The translations under genes were made by a program, and so were the position numbers. Of a stretch of DNA of 64,000 nucleotides, positions 25,562-35,327 are shown piece by piece (within the stretch, counting starts at the first letter, position 1; the number at the start of each line of letters is the position of its first letter). This DNA is from Corticicoccus populi (GTDB taxonomy: Bacteria > Bacillota > Bacilli > Staphylococcales > Salinicoccaceae): the NCBI RefSeq assembly GCF_042686195.1, contig NZ_JBHUOQ010000001.1:682001-746000 (forward strand), read 5' to 3'. A model generated the notes under the pieces. That model was given only the letters and a program-made list of their open reading frames with translations. It was not told the DNA's origin and did not search any database.

Positions 25562-27918
25562 TTAAAATCGTAAGGGGTTTTATCGACACCAATCATTGCG
25601 GGGATTTTAAACATCACCGCTTCTGTCAGGTGTTCAATACGGCTCAATATGTCGTCTGCTGATTCTCTTTCCACCTGAAACTTATCCCTTAAAAACTGCT
25701 TTAATGTAGTATCTCTTTTGATACCTTCACGGCTGAGTGCATCGTAAAATGCATTTTGGTCACCGCAGATAATCAAGGATTCTTTTGCTCTCGTAATACC
25801 GGTGTATACAATATTTTTTATCAGCATTCTTCTGTAGCTGTTGACGACCGGCATAATTACAATCGGGTATTCACTGCCCTGGGCTTTGTGGATACTTGTA
25901 CAGTACGCATGAGAAAGTTCCATTAAATCCTTTCTTTCATACGTAATGTGTATTCCGTCATAATCCACATTCACCATATCTTTTTCGGCACCGTTCTCAT
26001 CCTTTAAGAATATACTTTCTATGATGCCGCCGTCACCATTAAACACATTATCCTCTCTCCTGTTGACAAGCTGAATGACTTTGTCACCCTCCCTGAAGAT
26101 AGTTTCACCGGAGACAAGCTCATTCTTCTCATCATTTTCTGGATTAAGTATATTTTGAAGAATTTGATTCAGTTTGATAATCCCTGCATTTCCGCGGTAA
26201 ATCGGTGCAAGCACTTGTATATCCCGCATGTCATAACCTTTTTTCACTGCCCTTTGCACGATATTATCAATCAGCTCAGCAATCTGGTCCACACGTGCCG
26301 GAATGAATGACCGGTCTCTGTGTTTTTCCGTAATATCAATCTGTGTACCTTCTTTAATTTCATGCGCCAGCCGGATGATGGACGAGCCTTCGCCCTGACG
26401 ATAAATGGTATCGAGTTCCGTGACTTTAAGTACATCAGATTCAATTAAATCTTTAAAAACAGTTCCCGGGCCGACTGACGGCAGCTGATCTTTATCCCCG
26501 ACAAACACAAGTTTAGTATGGGACGGCACATTTCTTAAAAACTGATAAAACAGCCACGTATCAACCATGGACATTTCATCAATAATGATTAAGTCGGCAT
26601 CAAGTTCTGCATCGATTAATTCATCCTTTTCAGTATCCTGCCCCCAGCCGATCAGCCGGTGAATCGTGGATGCTCCAATTCCGCTGGTTTCACCGAGACG
26701 TTTTGATGCCCTGCCTGTCGGCGCAATCAGTTTTATCGGATACTCATCTTCCTCATAGTCATCCATATCCTTTAAATCAAATAATTCATGATAGGCATTA
26801 ATAATCCCTTTTACAATTGTTGTCTTACCTGTTCCGGGACCACCGGTAATAATCGATACTTTTTCATTTAAAGCATGATGAATTGCAGACTTCTGCCTCG
26901 TGTTATATTCAATTTTGAACAGGGATTCGAGTTCCTCAACAGCAGTATCCACATTTTCATCCGTGATATCATCTTCTTCCGGATGATTGACCAGCCTGAA
27001 AATTTCATCTGCAGCCTTGTACTCCGAATAAAACAGTGTCGGCAGGTACACATGATTATCTACTACAACGATTTTCTCTTCTGCTTCAATATCAGAAACG
27101 GCTTCTTTAATCTGTTCATCACTGAAATAAACAAGCTGCGGTGTATTTAATAATTCATCCACCTTCATAATGACATCATTGATATGCAGAAATGTATGTC
27201 CTTCAGACATTGTTACATCATCGACAATATAGAGAATCCCGGCATAAAGACGCCTGATTTCATTTAATTCAATTCCAGATTGAACAGCAATTTTGTCAGC
27301 AGTTTTAAAGCCCACACCGTCAATATCCGTAACAAGACTGTACGGTGACTCTTCTAAAATACGGAGAGTGTCTTCACCGTAATATTTAATAATTCTCGCA
27401 CTCATACTTGCACCGAAACCGATATCATTCAGACGAATCATAATTCTTTCCGTTTTCTGGTTCTCAAGTATTGTATGATAAATCATTTCAATCTTGGATT
27501 TTGACAGGCCTTCAACTTCTTTCAGTGCATTTTTATTATCCGCAATGATTTCAAGCGCATTTGTCCCGAGTGTGTCCACAATTCGTTCAGCTGTTTTCCG
27601 CCCGATACCATGAAATACATCACTCGACAGATAATTAATCACTCCGGTATTTGTTTTCGGCATCTCATGCTTAAAACTGACAGCACTGAACTGTTCGCCG
27701 TAGCGTTGATGTTCCGTCACTTTACCAGTGAAACGATATGTTTCTGATTCACTGACATCATGAAAGTAACCGGTGACAATGGTCTCACCGGTAAACTTTG
27801 TATTTGTTTCATCTACTAATACTTTCAATACATGAAAGCGTGTCTTTTCACTCAGGAAAATGACACGCTCAACCTCACCTGTTAAATATAAATCATCATA
27901 AATGGATGACTGTGACAT
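25558..27918 (-). CDS. recD2: ATP-dependent DNA helicase RecD2
   Basis: 786-residue SF1B 5'-3' helicase of the RecD2 type, which works without RecBC in replication and repair. Seen: an N-terminal OB-like region, tandem HhH segments (about 95-200), Walker A GGPGTGKTT (about 352), Walker B IIDEMSMVD (about 445), and C-terminal helicase motifs with AYCTSIHKAQGSEYP (about 690) and YTGITRAKE (about 724). ATG 27918 follows GGCGGTGA; a GTG three codons earlier is poorly placed. Lies behind the TPR gene. Confidence 0.97.
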   Translation of the reverse strand: MSQSSIYDDLYLTGEVERVIFLSEKTRFHVLKVLVDETNTKFTGETIVTGYFHDVSESETYRFTGKVTEHQRYGEQFSAVSFKHEMPKTNTGVINYLSSDVFHGIGRKTAERIVDTLGTNALEIIADNKNALKEVEGLSKSKIEMIYHTILENQKTERIMIRLNDIGFGASMSARIIKYYGEDTLRILEESPYSLVTDIDGVGFKTADKIAVQSGIELNEIRRLYAGILYIVDDVTMSEGHTFLHINDVIMKVDELLNTPQLVYFSDEQIKEAVSDIEAEEKIVVVDNHVYLPTLFYSEYKAADEIFRLVNHPEEDDITDENVDTAVEELESLFKIEYNTRQKSAIHHALNEKVSIITGGPGTGKTTIVKGIINAYHELFDLKDMDDYEEDEYPIKLIAPTGRASKRLGETSGIGASTIHRLIGWGQDTEKDELIDAELDADLIIIDEMSMVDTWLFYQFLRNVPSHTKLVFVGDKDQLPSVGPGTVFKDLIESDVLKVTELDTIYRQGEGSSIIRLAHEIKEGTQIDITEKHRDRSFIPARVDQIAELIDNIVQRAVKKGYDMRDIQVLAPIYRGNAGIIKLNQILQNILNPENDEKNELVSGETIFREGDKVIQLVNRREDNVFNGDGGIIESIFLKDENGAEKDMVNVDYDGIHITYERKDLMELSHAYCTSIHKAQGSEYPIVIMPVVNSYRRMLIKNIVYTGITRAKESLIICGDQNAFYDALSREGIKRDTTLKQFLRDKFQVERESADDILSRIEHLTEAVMFKIPAMIGVDKTPYDFN

Positions 27919-27937
27919 GACTTTCACCGCCCGTTAC

Positions 27938-28579
27938 TTATCCCTCTAGTTTTTGAAGTGCATTCTGTGCGAGATGGTGGGAAGCTTGAATATTTACAGC
28001 TTCCTTAAATAATCTGACTGCCTCTTTCTTATCATCATACATCATAAGCATCACTAAGCCCAGATTGTAACAGGCATCAGCATGCGGTTCTTTCTCAATC
28101 ACTTCAGACAGCAGTATATCCGCCTGCTTATACAGTGACAGCTGGCAGCACAATAAACCATACTGAAAAGTAATATCTGTATCTTCCGGCTTTTCTTTAT
28201 GGGCCACTTCATAAAACTGAACCGCCCGGCGTTTATCATCTATATGCGTGTAAGACAATGCCAGCATAAAATTCAAATCGGGATCCTCAGGGTTCCTGCT
28301 GTAGGCAATCAAATATAAACGGATGGCTTCTTCATAACGTTCATTATCGAAATAAAGACCCGCAAGCGTATAATAGGCACTTGTACTTGCACCGTTCAGT
28401 GTGATCGCTTTCTGAAGAAATTTTTCCGCTTCTTCATCTCTGCCGATTCTGTGCAGGAGGCTGCCGCCGTTAATGTAGTGGACTTCTTCATCCGGTTCTT
28501 CCTCAACCGCTTCAAAAATCAGCTGCAGTGCCTTCTCGTATTCACCATTTCTGATTGCATCTTCATATACTAAAGTCAT
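27938..28579 (-). CDS. Tetratricopeptide repeat protein
   Basis: 213 residues made almost entirely of TPR units, about six in tandem (for example HYINGGSLLHRIGRDEEAEKF pattern at 35-55 and AYYTLAGLYFDNERYEEAIRL pattern at 68-88). TPR folds mediate protein-protein contacts; the partner is unknown. It sits between mnmA and recD2, as the related Bacillus gene yrrB does. Coupled to mnmA by an ATGA overlap. Confidence 0.92.
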   Translation of the reverse strand: MTLVYEDAIRNGEYEKALQLIFEAVEEEPDEEVHYINGGSLLHRIGRDEEAEKFLQKAITLNGASTSAYYTLAGLYFDNERYEEAIRLYLIAYSRNPEDPDLNFMLALSYTHIDDKRRAVQFYEVAHKEKPEDTDITFQYGLLCCQLSLYKQADILLSEVIEKEPHADACYNLGLVMLMMYDDKKEAVRLFKEAVNIQASHHLAQNALQKLEG

Positions 28580-29682
28580 CCTAAATACTCCAACTCTCTG
28601 TCTTCGTTATATACTGTGTCAATTGTTGCACCGCCGAGACATACATCGCCGTCATATAAAACGACAGCCTGACCCGGTGTCACTGCACGTGCTTTATCGT
28701 GAAAATGAATATCAATTGTATCATCAGAAAGTCGTTTCACAGTGACAGGTACATCACCCTGACGGTATCTGAATTTCGCAGTACAATCGAAAGTTTCAGG
28801 TACTTCATTGATAAAGTTAATATCCGATGCGACCAGGCGGGATGATTCAAGCGCTTCATTATCATAGCCTGAGACAACGTACAGTTCATTTGTTTTCAGA
28901 TTTTTTCCTGCAACAAAATAAGGTCCGCCGTCACCGCCGATACCAAGCCCCTGTCTCTGGCCAATCGTATAGTACATTAAACCGTCATGCTGCCCTTTGT
29001 CCTCACCTGTATCCATATTAATCATACGGCCGGGATTTGCCGGCAGATAACCGCTCAAAAATGTTTTAAAATCTTTCTCACCGATAAAACAGATGCCTGT
29101 TGAATCTTTTTTATCTTTAGTTGCCAGGTCATATTTATGTGCAAGTGCTCTGACTTCCTTTTTCTCAAGGTGTCCGAGCGGGAACATCACTTTTGACAGC
29201 TGGTCTCGTGACAACTGGTTCAGAAAATAAGTCTGATCCTTATTGTTATCAACACCCCGCAGCATCTCAACTCTGCCTTCTTCATGATTCATACGTGCAT
29301 AATGACCCGTTGCCACATAATCTGCACCAAGTTTCATCGCATGGTCCAGAAATGCCTTAAATTTGATCTCCTTGTTACACATAACATCCGGATTCGGTGT
29401 ACGCCCTTTTTCATACTCCTCAAGAAAGTATTTAAATACTCTGTCATAATACTCTTTTTCAAAGTTTACAGAATAATAAGGAATGCCGATTTGTTCTGCA
29501 ACAAGCCTCACATCCTCATAATCTTCTGTTGCAGTACAGACACCGAACTCGTCAGTATCATCCCAGTTTTTCATAAAAATACCAATGACATTATACCCTT
29601 GTTCTTTTAATAGCTGTGCCGTCACAGATGAGTCCACTCCGCCGCTCATACCGACCACAACCGTTGTTTCAGAACGATCCAT
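28576..29682 (-). CDS. mnmA: tRNA-uridine 2-sulfurtransferase MnmA
   Basis: 368-residue enzyme that thiolates wobble U34 of tRNA-Lys, -Glu and -Gln. Seen: PP-loop GMSGGVDSS (10-18), first catalytic Cys in GVCTATEDY (about 47), tRNA-binding NPDVMCNKEIKF (about 98), and second catalytic Cys in DSTGICFIGE (about 199). The cysteine desulfurase just upstream on the same strand is the likely sulfur donor. Confidence 0.98.
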   Translation of the reverse strand: MDRSETTVVVGMSGGVDSSVTAQLLKEQGYNVIGIFMKNWDDTDEFGVCTATEDYEDVRLVAEQIGIPYYSVNFEKEYYDRVFKYFLEEYEKGRTPNPDVMCNKEIKFKAFLDHAMKLGADYVATGHYARMNHEEGRVEMLRGVDNNKDQTYFLNQLSRDQLSKVMFPLGHLEKKEVRALAHKYDLATKDKKDSTGICFIGEKDFKTFLSGYLPANPGRMINMDTGEDKGQHDGLMYYTIGQRQGLGIGGDGGPYFVAGKNLKTNELYVVSGYDNEALESSRLVASDINFINEVPETFDCTAKFRYRQGDVPVTVKRLSDDTIDIHFHDKARAVTPGQAVVLYDGDVCLGGATIDTVYNEDRELEYLG

Positions 29683-29702
29683 ATACAGTCTCCTTTCATT
29701 TA

Positions 29703-30842
29703 CTAAATCATTTTACTCTCGTATAGTCTCGTATATATTTCTTTTAAAGATGCAGCAATCTGTTTGATATCATCTTCACTCATTAAATGCGAAAAGCTGA
29801 AGCGGATTGAATGACCCGCTCGCTCATCATCATACATCGCCTTTATAACATGCGACGGCTGTACCGTGCCGGCATGACATGCAGAACCTCCGGAAGCATA
29901 TACTCCCGCCATATCCAAAGCAGTCAGCAGAAATTCAGATGCCGTCCATGGAAAATGCAGGTTAATAATATGGCTGCTCATCTGGTTGACATCCCCGTTC
30001 ACTTCAAACGGGACCTCGGATGCGGTCAGTTCAGTCAAAAACAATTCCTTCAGCTGCATCTCTTTCAGAGTCCGTTCTGTAAGGTTGTCTCTAACTTTTG
30101 TCAATGCAAGGCTCAAGCCTTCCGTCCACTGTATATTTTCAGTTCCGGCCCGCCGGGATTTTTCCTGGTCACCGCCGGTAGTGAGTGCTTTCAAATGAAT
30201 ACCGCTTCTATGATACAGTGCGCCGATTCCTTTCGGGCCGTATATTTTATGTCCGCTTAAAGACAGAAAATCGATTTTTAAATCGTTAACGTCTATTTCC
30301 ATATGCCCGACAGCCTGTACTGCATCAACATGCAGATATGCCGGGTGGTCCGACAATACATCCTGAATATCATACATCGGCTGCACAACGCCGGTTTCGT
30401 TATTTACAAGAACAATCGACACAAGCACTGTTTTGTCAGTCAATGCGGATTTTAATTCATCGGGACTGATCAGCCCGCTTTCGTCCGCACTCAAATATGT
30501 GACAGTACATTTTCCTTCTTGTTCGAGCAGCTCTATTGTACTCAGCACTGAAGCATGTTCTATCTCTGTTGTAATAATGTGCGGCGTATCATTCCCGGCA
30601 GCAATGCCTCTTATAGCCATATTATTCGCCTCGGTTGCACCGCTCGTAATAATTATTTCTTCCGGTTCTGCACCGATTGCGGACGCGATATTCCGTCTGT
30701 TTTTTTCAAAATATGCCTTTGCGCGCTTCCCTTCCTGATGAATACTGGAAGGATTACCAAAATACTCTGACGACGAAAGTATTGTTTCAAGTATTTCCTT
30801 ATCTATCGGCGTTGTCGCTGCATAATCCACATAAACTGACAC
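29703..30842 (-). CDS. Cysteine desulfurase (NifS/IscS-like, YrvO-type)
   Basis: 379-residue PLP enzyme that mobilises sulfur from cysteine. Seen: VDYAATTP at 5-12, TSGATEANNMAIRG near 70, PLP Lys in SLSGHKIYGPKG (about 200), and catalytic Cys in ASGGSACHAG (about 325). Paired with mnmA as Bacillus YrvO is, so its main job is probably tRNA thiolation rather than Fe-S assembly. Start is a GTG 5 bases behind AGGTGA; a GTG three codons earlier overlaps that RBS. Confidence 0.96.
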   Translation of the reverse strand: MSVYVDYAATTPIDKEILETILSSSEYFGNPSSIHQEGKRAKAYFEKNRRNIASAIGAEPEEIIITSGATEANNMAIRGIAAGNDTPHIITTEIEHASVLSTIELLEQEGKCTVTYLSADESGLISPDELKSALTDKTVLVSIVLVNNETGVVQPMYDIQDVLSDHPAYLHVDAVQAVGHMEIDVNDLKIDFLSLSGHKIYGPKGIGALYHRSGIHLKALTTGGDQEKSRRAGTENIQWTEGLSLALTKVRDNLTERTLKEMQLKELFLTELTASEVPFEVNGDVNQMSSHIINLHFPWTASEFLLTALDMAGVYASGGSACHAGTVQPSHVIKAMYDDERAGHSIRFSFSHLMSEDDIKQIAASLKEIYTRLYESKMI

Positions 30843-30870
30843 TGTAGTCACCTGCTTTTCTCTTCTTTAC

Positions 30871-30934
30871 ATCATTAGATTTTAACATGAATCACTTTCA
30901 TTTTATACTTTTTAAGACCAATCATTAGATTTTA
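30871..30934. repeat. 14-bp direct repeat in a divergent promoter region
   Basis: ATCATTAGATTTTA occurs at 30871-30884 and again at 30921-30934, exactly 50 bp apart, between the cysteine desulfurase (-) and the flavin oxidoreductase (+). It could be a tandem operator. A TATAAT at 30957-30962 is a candidate -10 box for the plus-strand gene. Confidence 0.6.
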
Positions 30935-30987
30935 TTAAAATCAACCGATACAATACTATAATGTATTCATTTAATGGAGGGAAAGTA

Positions 30988-31989
30988 ATGGCGAAACCAC
31001 TTAATATTTCAGTTTTAAATTTAGTTCCTGTCAGAGAAGGAAAAGATGCAACGGGAGCTATTGAAGATATGATCACGCTTGCCCGTCATGTTGACGGTTC
31101 AGACTACCAGCGTTACTGGATTTCAGAGCATCATAATATGAGAACACTTGCCTCCAGTGCAACCCGGATGCTCATCCAGCATACACTCGAGCATACCGAT
31201 GAAATTCGTGTCGGCAGCGGGGGCGTCATGCTGCCGAACCATTCACCACTGATTGTTGCAGAGGAATTCGGCACAATGCATGCTATTCATGGCGACAGAC
31301 TCGATATCGGACTCGGCCGGGCACCGGGTACTGATATGCAGACAGCAAGTGCGATACGAAGAAATAATCATGACGGTGTTTTTTCATTCTCCAACGAAAT
31401 TGAAGAACTGCAGAGATATCTGTCAGATTATCCCGGTCATGTCATCGCATACCCGGGTCTCGGGTCAAATATACCCGTCTATGTTCTCGGGTCGTCTACA
31501 GACTCTGCATACGTTGCAGCAAAGCTCGGACTTCCTTATGCATTCGCAGCACATTTTGCACCAACACATATGGAAGAGGCCTTTAAGATTTACGAACGGG
31601 AATTTGAGCCGTCCAAACAATTGGACAAACCATATAAAATGGCAAGTCTCAATGTCATTTGTGCGGATACAAATGAAGAAGCGGAATATATTAAAACCAC
31701 TCATTATTTTAATATACTCAATTTAATCAGAAATGAAAGAAAGCCGCTCCGTGCGCCTGTAGAATCTATGGAGGGTGAATGGAACGAACGGGAAGAATAC
31801 GCAGTAAAAACACAGTTCCCGATTGCATTTTCAGGTGATGAAGACAAAGCCCTTGAAGAACTCAGAGCTTTTCAGACACAGTTTAATGTAGATGAGGTTA
31901 TGGCAGTTTCATATATTTATGATATGGACGCCTGCCTGAAGTCTTACGACATATTTGAAAATGTTGTAAAACGTTATAATGAATCATAG
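30988..31989 (+). CDS. LLM class flavin-dependent oxidoreductase
   Basis: 333-residue luciferase-like monooxygenase family protein that uses FMNH2 from a reductase. Seen: LNLVPVREGKD (9-19), RYWISEHHNM (about 44-53, conserved HN pair), GSGGVMLPNHSPLIVAEEF (about 83-101) and the glycine-rich ERLDIGLGRAPGTD-like segment near 110-124. The substrate cannot be told from sequence. The ATG at 30988 follows GGAGGG; the upstream in-frame ATG at 30961 overlaps the -10 box. Single plus-strand gene with its own terminator. Confidence 0.92.
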   Translation: MAKPLNISVLNLVPVREGKDATGAIEDMITLARHVDGSDYQRYWISEHHNMRTLASSATRMLIQHTLEHTDEIRVGSGGVMLPNHSPLIVAEEFGTMHAIHGDRLDIGLGRAPGTDMQTASAIRRNNHDGVFSFSNEIEELQRYLSDYPGHVIAYPGLGSNIPVYVLGSSTDSAYVAAKLGLPYAFAAHFAPTHMEEAFKIYEREFEPSKQLDKPYKMASLNVICADTNEEAEYIKTTHYFNILNLIRNERKPLRAPVESMEGEWNEREEYAVKTQFPIAFSGDEDKALEELRAFQTQFNVDEVMAVSYIYDMDACLKSYDIFENVVKRYNES

Positions 31990-31994
31990 AACAG

Positions 31995-32032
31995 AAAAAC
32001 GTGTGTGATGTTATCTATCACACACGTTTTTT
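31995..32032. terminator. Bidirectional terminator of the flavin oxidoreductase and thrB
   Basis: AAAACGTGTGTGAT / ATCACACACGTTTT, a 14-bp perfect stem with a 7-base loop and T run. Lies between convergent genes. Confidence 0.93.
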
Positions 32033-32037
32033 GGTAT

Positions 32038-32910
32038 TTATTTATTAAATAAAGAGATTCTTTCATGAATGACACCGTCAATTTTCTTAAGAGATTCAAA
32101 AATAGTATCCTGGTTTTCTTTACTGCACACTGTCAGAACACTCGGTCCTGCACCGCTTATTGTCGTAGCATATGCCCCGTTTTCGATAGCTGTGTCTTTA
32201 ATATCATTGAACTCCCGGATTAACGGCTGACGGAACGGTTCATGAAAACGATCTCTCATCATCAGACGTCCCATATCTTCATACTTACCTTTAACCAGCG
32301 CCATGAGCATTACATTGTTCAATGCATTCTGGCTGACAGCGACGGATTTATGATATTCAGCAGGCAGTCTTTTACGTGCTTCATCCGTATTAATTTCATA
32401 GTGCGGTACAGAGATGATAAACCTCAGCCCGTCGTCATTAATAGTCTGGTAAAATAACTCCCCGTCTTCAAAATAACCGACAAATATTCCGCCTGTGATA
32501 CAAGGACCGATATTGTCAGGATGTCCTTCAATATTACAGCCGAGCATCACCTTATCATGTTCACTGAGTTCAAGACTGCAGAAATGATTTGCGAGCTCAA
32601 TTCCCGCAACAATAGCAGATGAAGAACTTCCGAGCCCGTGGGAAAGCGGGATTTCACTATCCATCACAAGATTTAGTTTCGGCAGTGTTTTTCCGAAAAG
32701 TCTTGCTGTATGAATTGCAGTATCAAGTACCAGATTAGTCTCATCAAGCGGCAGTACATTCAATTCTTCCTGTAACATTTCGATTGAATATGCATCACTG
32801 ACAGATGCTTCCACTGTTAGAAACTTATTTACGGCAAGACCCATAGAGTCGAAGCCCGGACCGAGATTCGCACTCGTCGCAGGCACCTTTACAACAAAAT
32901 TACTCACCAT
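32038..32910 (-). CDS. thrB: Homoserine kinase
   Basis: 290-residue GHMP kinase that makes O-phosphohomoserine. Seen: VPATSANLGPGFDSMG (9-24), GHMP motif PLSHGLGSSSSAIVAG (about 89-104), and the C-terminal TTISGAGPSVL (about 246). It overlaps the end of thrC by 11 bases and is the last gene of hom-thrC-thrB. Confidence 0.98.
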   Translation of the reverse strand: MVSNFVVKVPATSANLGPGFDSMGLAVNKFLTVEASVSDAYSIEMLQEELNVLPLDETNLVLDTAIHTARLFGKTLPKLNLVMDSEIPLSHGLGSSSSAIVAGIELANHFCSLELSEHDKVMLGCNIEGHPDNIGPCITGGIFVGYFEDGELFYQTINDDGLRFIISVPHYEINTDEARKRLPAEYHKSVAVSQNALNNVMLMALVKGKYEDMGRLMMRDRFHEPFRQPLIREFNDIKDTAIENGAYATTISGAGPSVLTVCSKENQDTIFESLKKIDGVIHERISLFNK

Positions 32911-33967
32911 TGTTCAGGCTCTCAATATACTCAATGATTTTGTCCTCGTCATTCGGCAGAACTTTCGGTGTGATATCCGCCTGGTCCATCGCAGTCTGCG
33001 GATCCTTTAATCCATTGCCGGTCAACACTGTCACAACCGTCGAACCTTTTTCTATACTGCCGTTATTCACAGATTTAATGACGCCTGCCACACTGGCATT
33101 TGAACCTGGTTCTGCAAACACACCTTCTGTCCGTGCCACTTTATTATATGCATGTAAAATCTCATCATCCGTTACAGAATCAATCACACCGCCCGATTCG
33201 TCGCGCGCTGCTTCCGCAAGCTTCCAGCTTGTCGGATTTCCGATACGAATCGCTGTACCTATTGTTTCCGGATTTTCAATCACTTTCCCTTTAACAATAG
33301 CAGCAGAACCTTCCGCTTCAAAACCGAACATTTTTGGAAGTGTAGAGCCTTTCTTATCATGATACTCTTTGAAACCTTTCCAGTAGGCCGAAATATTTCC
33401 CGCATTGCCGACAGGAATCGCTAAATAGTCCGGTGCTTTTCCTAGCTGCTCCACCACTTCAAATGCCGCTGTTTTCTGACATTCGATACGGTATGGATTG
33501 ACAGAATTAACGAGTGTTACTCCTTCATTCTGTTCGGCAACTCTTCTTACTGCCCTTAGTGCATCATCAAAGTTCCCTTCAATTGACACAATTTTTGCAC
33601 CATACATAATTGCCTGAGCAATTTTACCGAGCGCAACTTTACCGTCCGGAATAACAACGATTGTATTTAAACCGAGTCGTGTTGCGTAGGCTGCTGCAGA
33701 TGCAGAGGTATTTCCTGTAGAGGCACAGATTACTGTATGTGCTCCCTCTTCTTTTGCCTTGGCAACCGCAAGCACCATCCCGCGGTCTTTAAATGACCCT
33801 GTCGGATTTAATCCTTCAAATTTCGCAAACAAATTAATTCCAAGTTCTTCGCTTAAACTGTTAAGCGGAATCAAAGGTGTATTCCCTTCCTGCAGAGAAA
33901 GTGCCGGTGTATTCTCTGTCACCGGTAAATAAGATTTAAATTCTTTTAATAAACCGTCCCATTTCAT
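32900..33967 (-). CDS. thrC: Threonine synthase
   Basis: 355-residue PLP enzyme forming threonine from phosphohomoserine. Seen: PLP Lys in GSFKDRGM (about 57-64), ASTGNTSASAA (about 83-93) for phosphate binding, and PVGNAGNISAYW (about 186). The short form without the N-terminal extension is typical of Bacillales. It lies 3 bases behind hom. Confidence 0.98.
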   Translation of the reverse strand: MKWDGLLKEFKSYLPVTENTPALSLQEGNTPLIPLNSLSEELGINLFAKFEGLNPTGSFKDRGMVLAVAKAKEEGAHTVICASTGNTSASAAAYATRLGLNTIVVIPDGKVALGKIAQAIMYGAKIVSIEGNFDDALRAVRRVAEQNEGVTLVNSVNPYRIECQKTAAFEVVEQLGKAPDYLAIPVGNAGNISAYWKGFKEYHDKKGSTLPKMFGFEAEGSAAIVKGKVIENPETIGTAIRIGNPTSWKLAEAARDESGGVIDSVTDDEILHAYNKVARTEGVFAEPGSNASVAGVIKSVNNGSIEKGSTVVTVLTGNGLKDPQTAMDQADITPKVLPNDEDKIIEYIESLNNGE

Positions 33968-33970
33968 AAA

Positions 33971-35164
33971 TTACTCCACTCCAATCACTTGATAACGTGC
34001 TTTAATATTTAAATTTTTCTCCAGCTCATTCAGTTCATCTGCACTGATTTTTGGAGTGATAAATGTTGTATTGTTTTCTTCAGAGATTATTTTTAAGTCT
34101 TTTCCGAGTTGATTGACCTCGCCGGCAGTATTCTCTGTGCGGATAAAATAGTTTTTTGTACTTTTTCCTGCCTGAATCTCTACTTTTTCCTCAGGTACTA
34201 TGTTCTTTTTATGGCCGCCTGATGCCACATGAATTAAATCCGATACAACCGCACTCGCTGTTTCTAAAGACCCGGCACCTGCACCGTAATACATTGTTTC
34301 ACCGACTGCATTACCGATAACATACACCGCATTCTTTTCATAGTTGACGCCCGACAGCTGGTGGGATTCCGGAAGAAGAACAGGTTCTACGCTGATCTCA
34401 AGCTTACCGTTCTCAAAGTGGCTTTTCCCGAGTAATTTCATTATTAAACCTTCTGCTTTTGCGGTCTTCAAATCGTTTACGTCAACATTTGAAATACCCT
34501 TTGTCTCCACATCATCAATATCGACCTTCACATGATACGCCAGCCTTGAAAGAAGCACGATTTTCCGCAGTGCATCGATTCCTTCCACATCATTTGTCGG
34601 ATCAGCCTCCGCATAACCTTTTGCCTGTGCTTCAGCCAGTGCACGTTCATAGTCCCAGCCGTCTATTGTCATTTTCGATAAAATGTAATTGGTTGTGCCG
34701 TTGAGTATTCCCATCACTTCACTAATATCATTGCTGTTCAGTGATGATTCAATTGTCCGGATAATCGGAACACCGCCTGCAACACTTGCTTCATATGAAA
34801 AAGTCACATTATTTTCATTTGCGGTCTCAGTTAATTCGTCTATATGTTTTGCAAGCATATCCTTATTGGCACTGATTACATGCTTGCCCTGTTTTAATAA
34901 TTTAATGAGGATATCACGTGTATTTTCAATTCCTCCCATCACTTCAATCACAATATCAATATCAGCATCTAACAGCTCTTCAACATCATCTGTTAATTTA
35001 ATGCCGCTGACATCAACATCTCTTTTTTTATTCACATCATTAACAACCGCATGAGTCACTTTAAGCTCATCATCGGAAAGACGTGAAATTTTTTCCTGAT
35101 TTTCTGAGAGTACTTTTAAAACACCTGTTCCGACTGTACCCATTCCTAATAAACCTATTTTCAT
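33971..35164 (-). CDS. hom: Homoserine dehydrogenase
   Basis: 397-residue NAD(P)-dependent enzyme that reduces aspartate semialdehyde to homoserine. Seen: Rossmann loop GLLGMGTVGTGV (4-15), substrate-site ANKDMLAKH near 102, NGTTNYILSKM near 155, catalytic Lys in KGYAEADPTNDVEG (about 185-198), and a C-terminal ACT-type regulatory domain (about 315-397). The ATG at 35164 was chosen for the standard MKIGLLGMG start; AGGAGG lies 12 bases upstream, slightly far. Heads hom-thrC-thrB. Confidence 0.97.
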   Translation of the reverse strand: MKIGLLGMGTVGTGVLKVLSENQEKISRLSDDELKVTHAVVNDVNKKRDVDVSGIKLTDDVEELLDADIDIVIEVMGGIENTRDILIKLLKQGKHVISANKDMLAKHIDELTETANENNVTFSYEASVAGGVPIIRTIESSLNSNDISEVMGILNGTTNYILSKMTIDGWDYERALAEAQAKGYAEADPTNDVEGIDALRKIVLLSRLAYHVKVDIDDVETKGISNVDVNDLKTAKAEGLIMKLLGKSHFENGKLEISVEPVLLPESHQLSGVNYEKNAVYVIGNAVGETMYYGAGAGSLETASAVVSDLIHVASGGHKKNIVPEEKVEIQAGKSTKNYFIRTENTAGEVNQLGKDLKIISEENNTTFITPKISADELNELEKNLNIKARYQVIGVE

Positions 35165-35327
35165 AAATACGTGTGACCTCCTCAAAAAGCTTTATAGATA
35201 TCCATATTAGATTGAATAATTGAAAAATTCAAGGAAATTTTTAATATATGTCTACACAAATGCTTTTTTTTATTGTATTATAATTTCTAAAATTCAATTT
35301 AATTAGACGTGAGGGTGTTTAGAGATT
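35165..35327. promoter_or_regulatory. Divergent control region between hom and the aspartokinase gene
   Basis: AT-rich. A TATAAT at 35279-35284 is the likely -10 box for the aspartokinase. On the minus strand TTGAAT, 18 bases, TAATAT is a weak candidate promoter for hom. A TTGAA-AAA-TTCAA inverted repeat lies at 35221-35233. I see no T-box, lysine riboswitch or leader peptide. Confidence 0.4.

Noticed and set aside
29811..30260. 149-residue plus-strand frame opposite the cysteine desulfurase
   Set aside because: Shadow frame with no RBS; the opposite strand encodes a full NifS-type protein.
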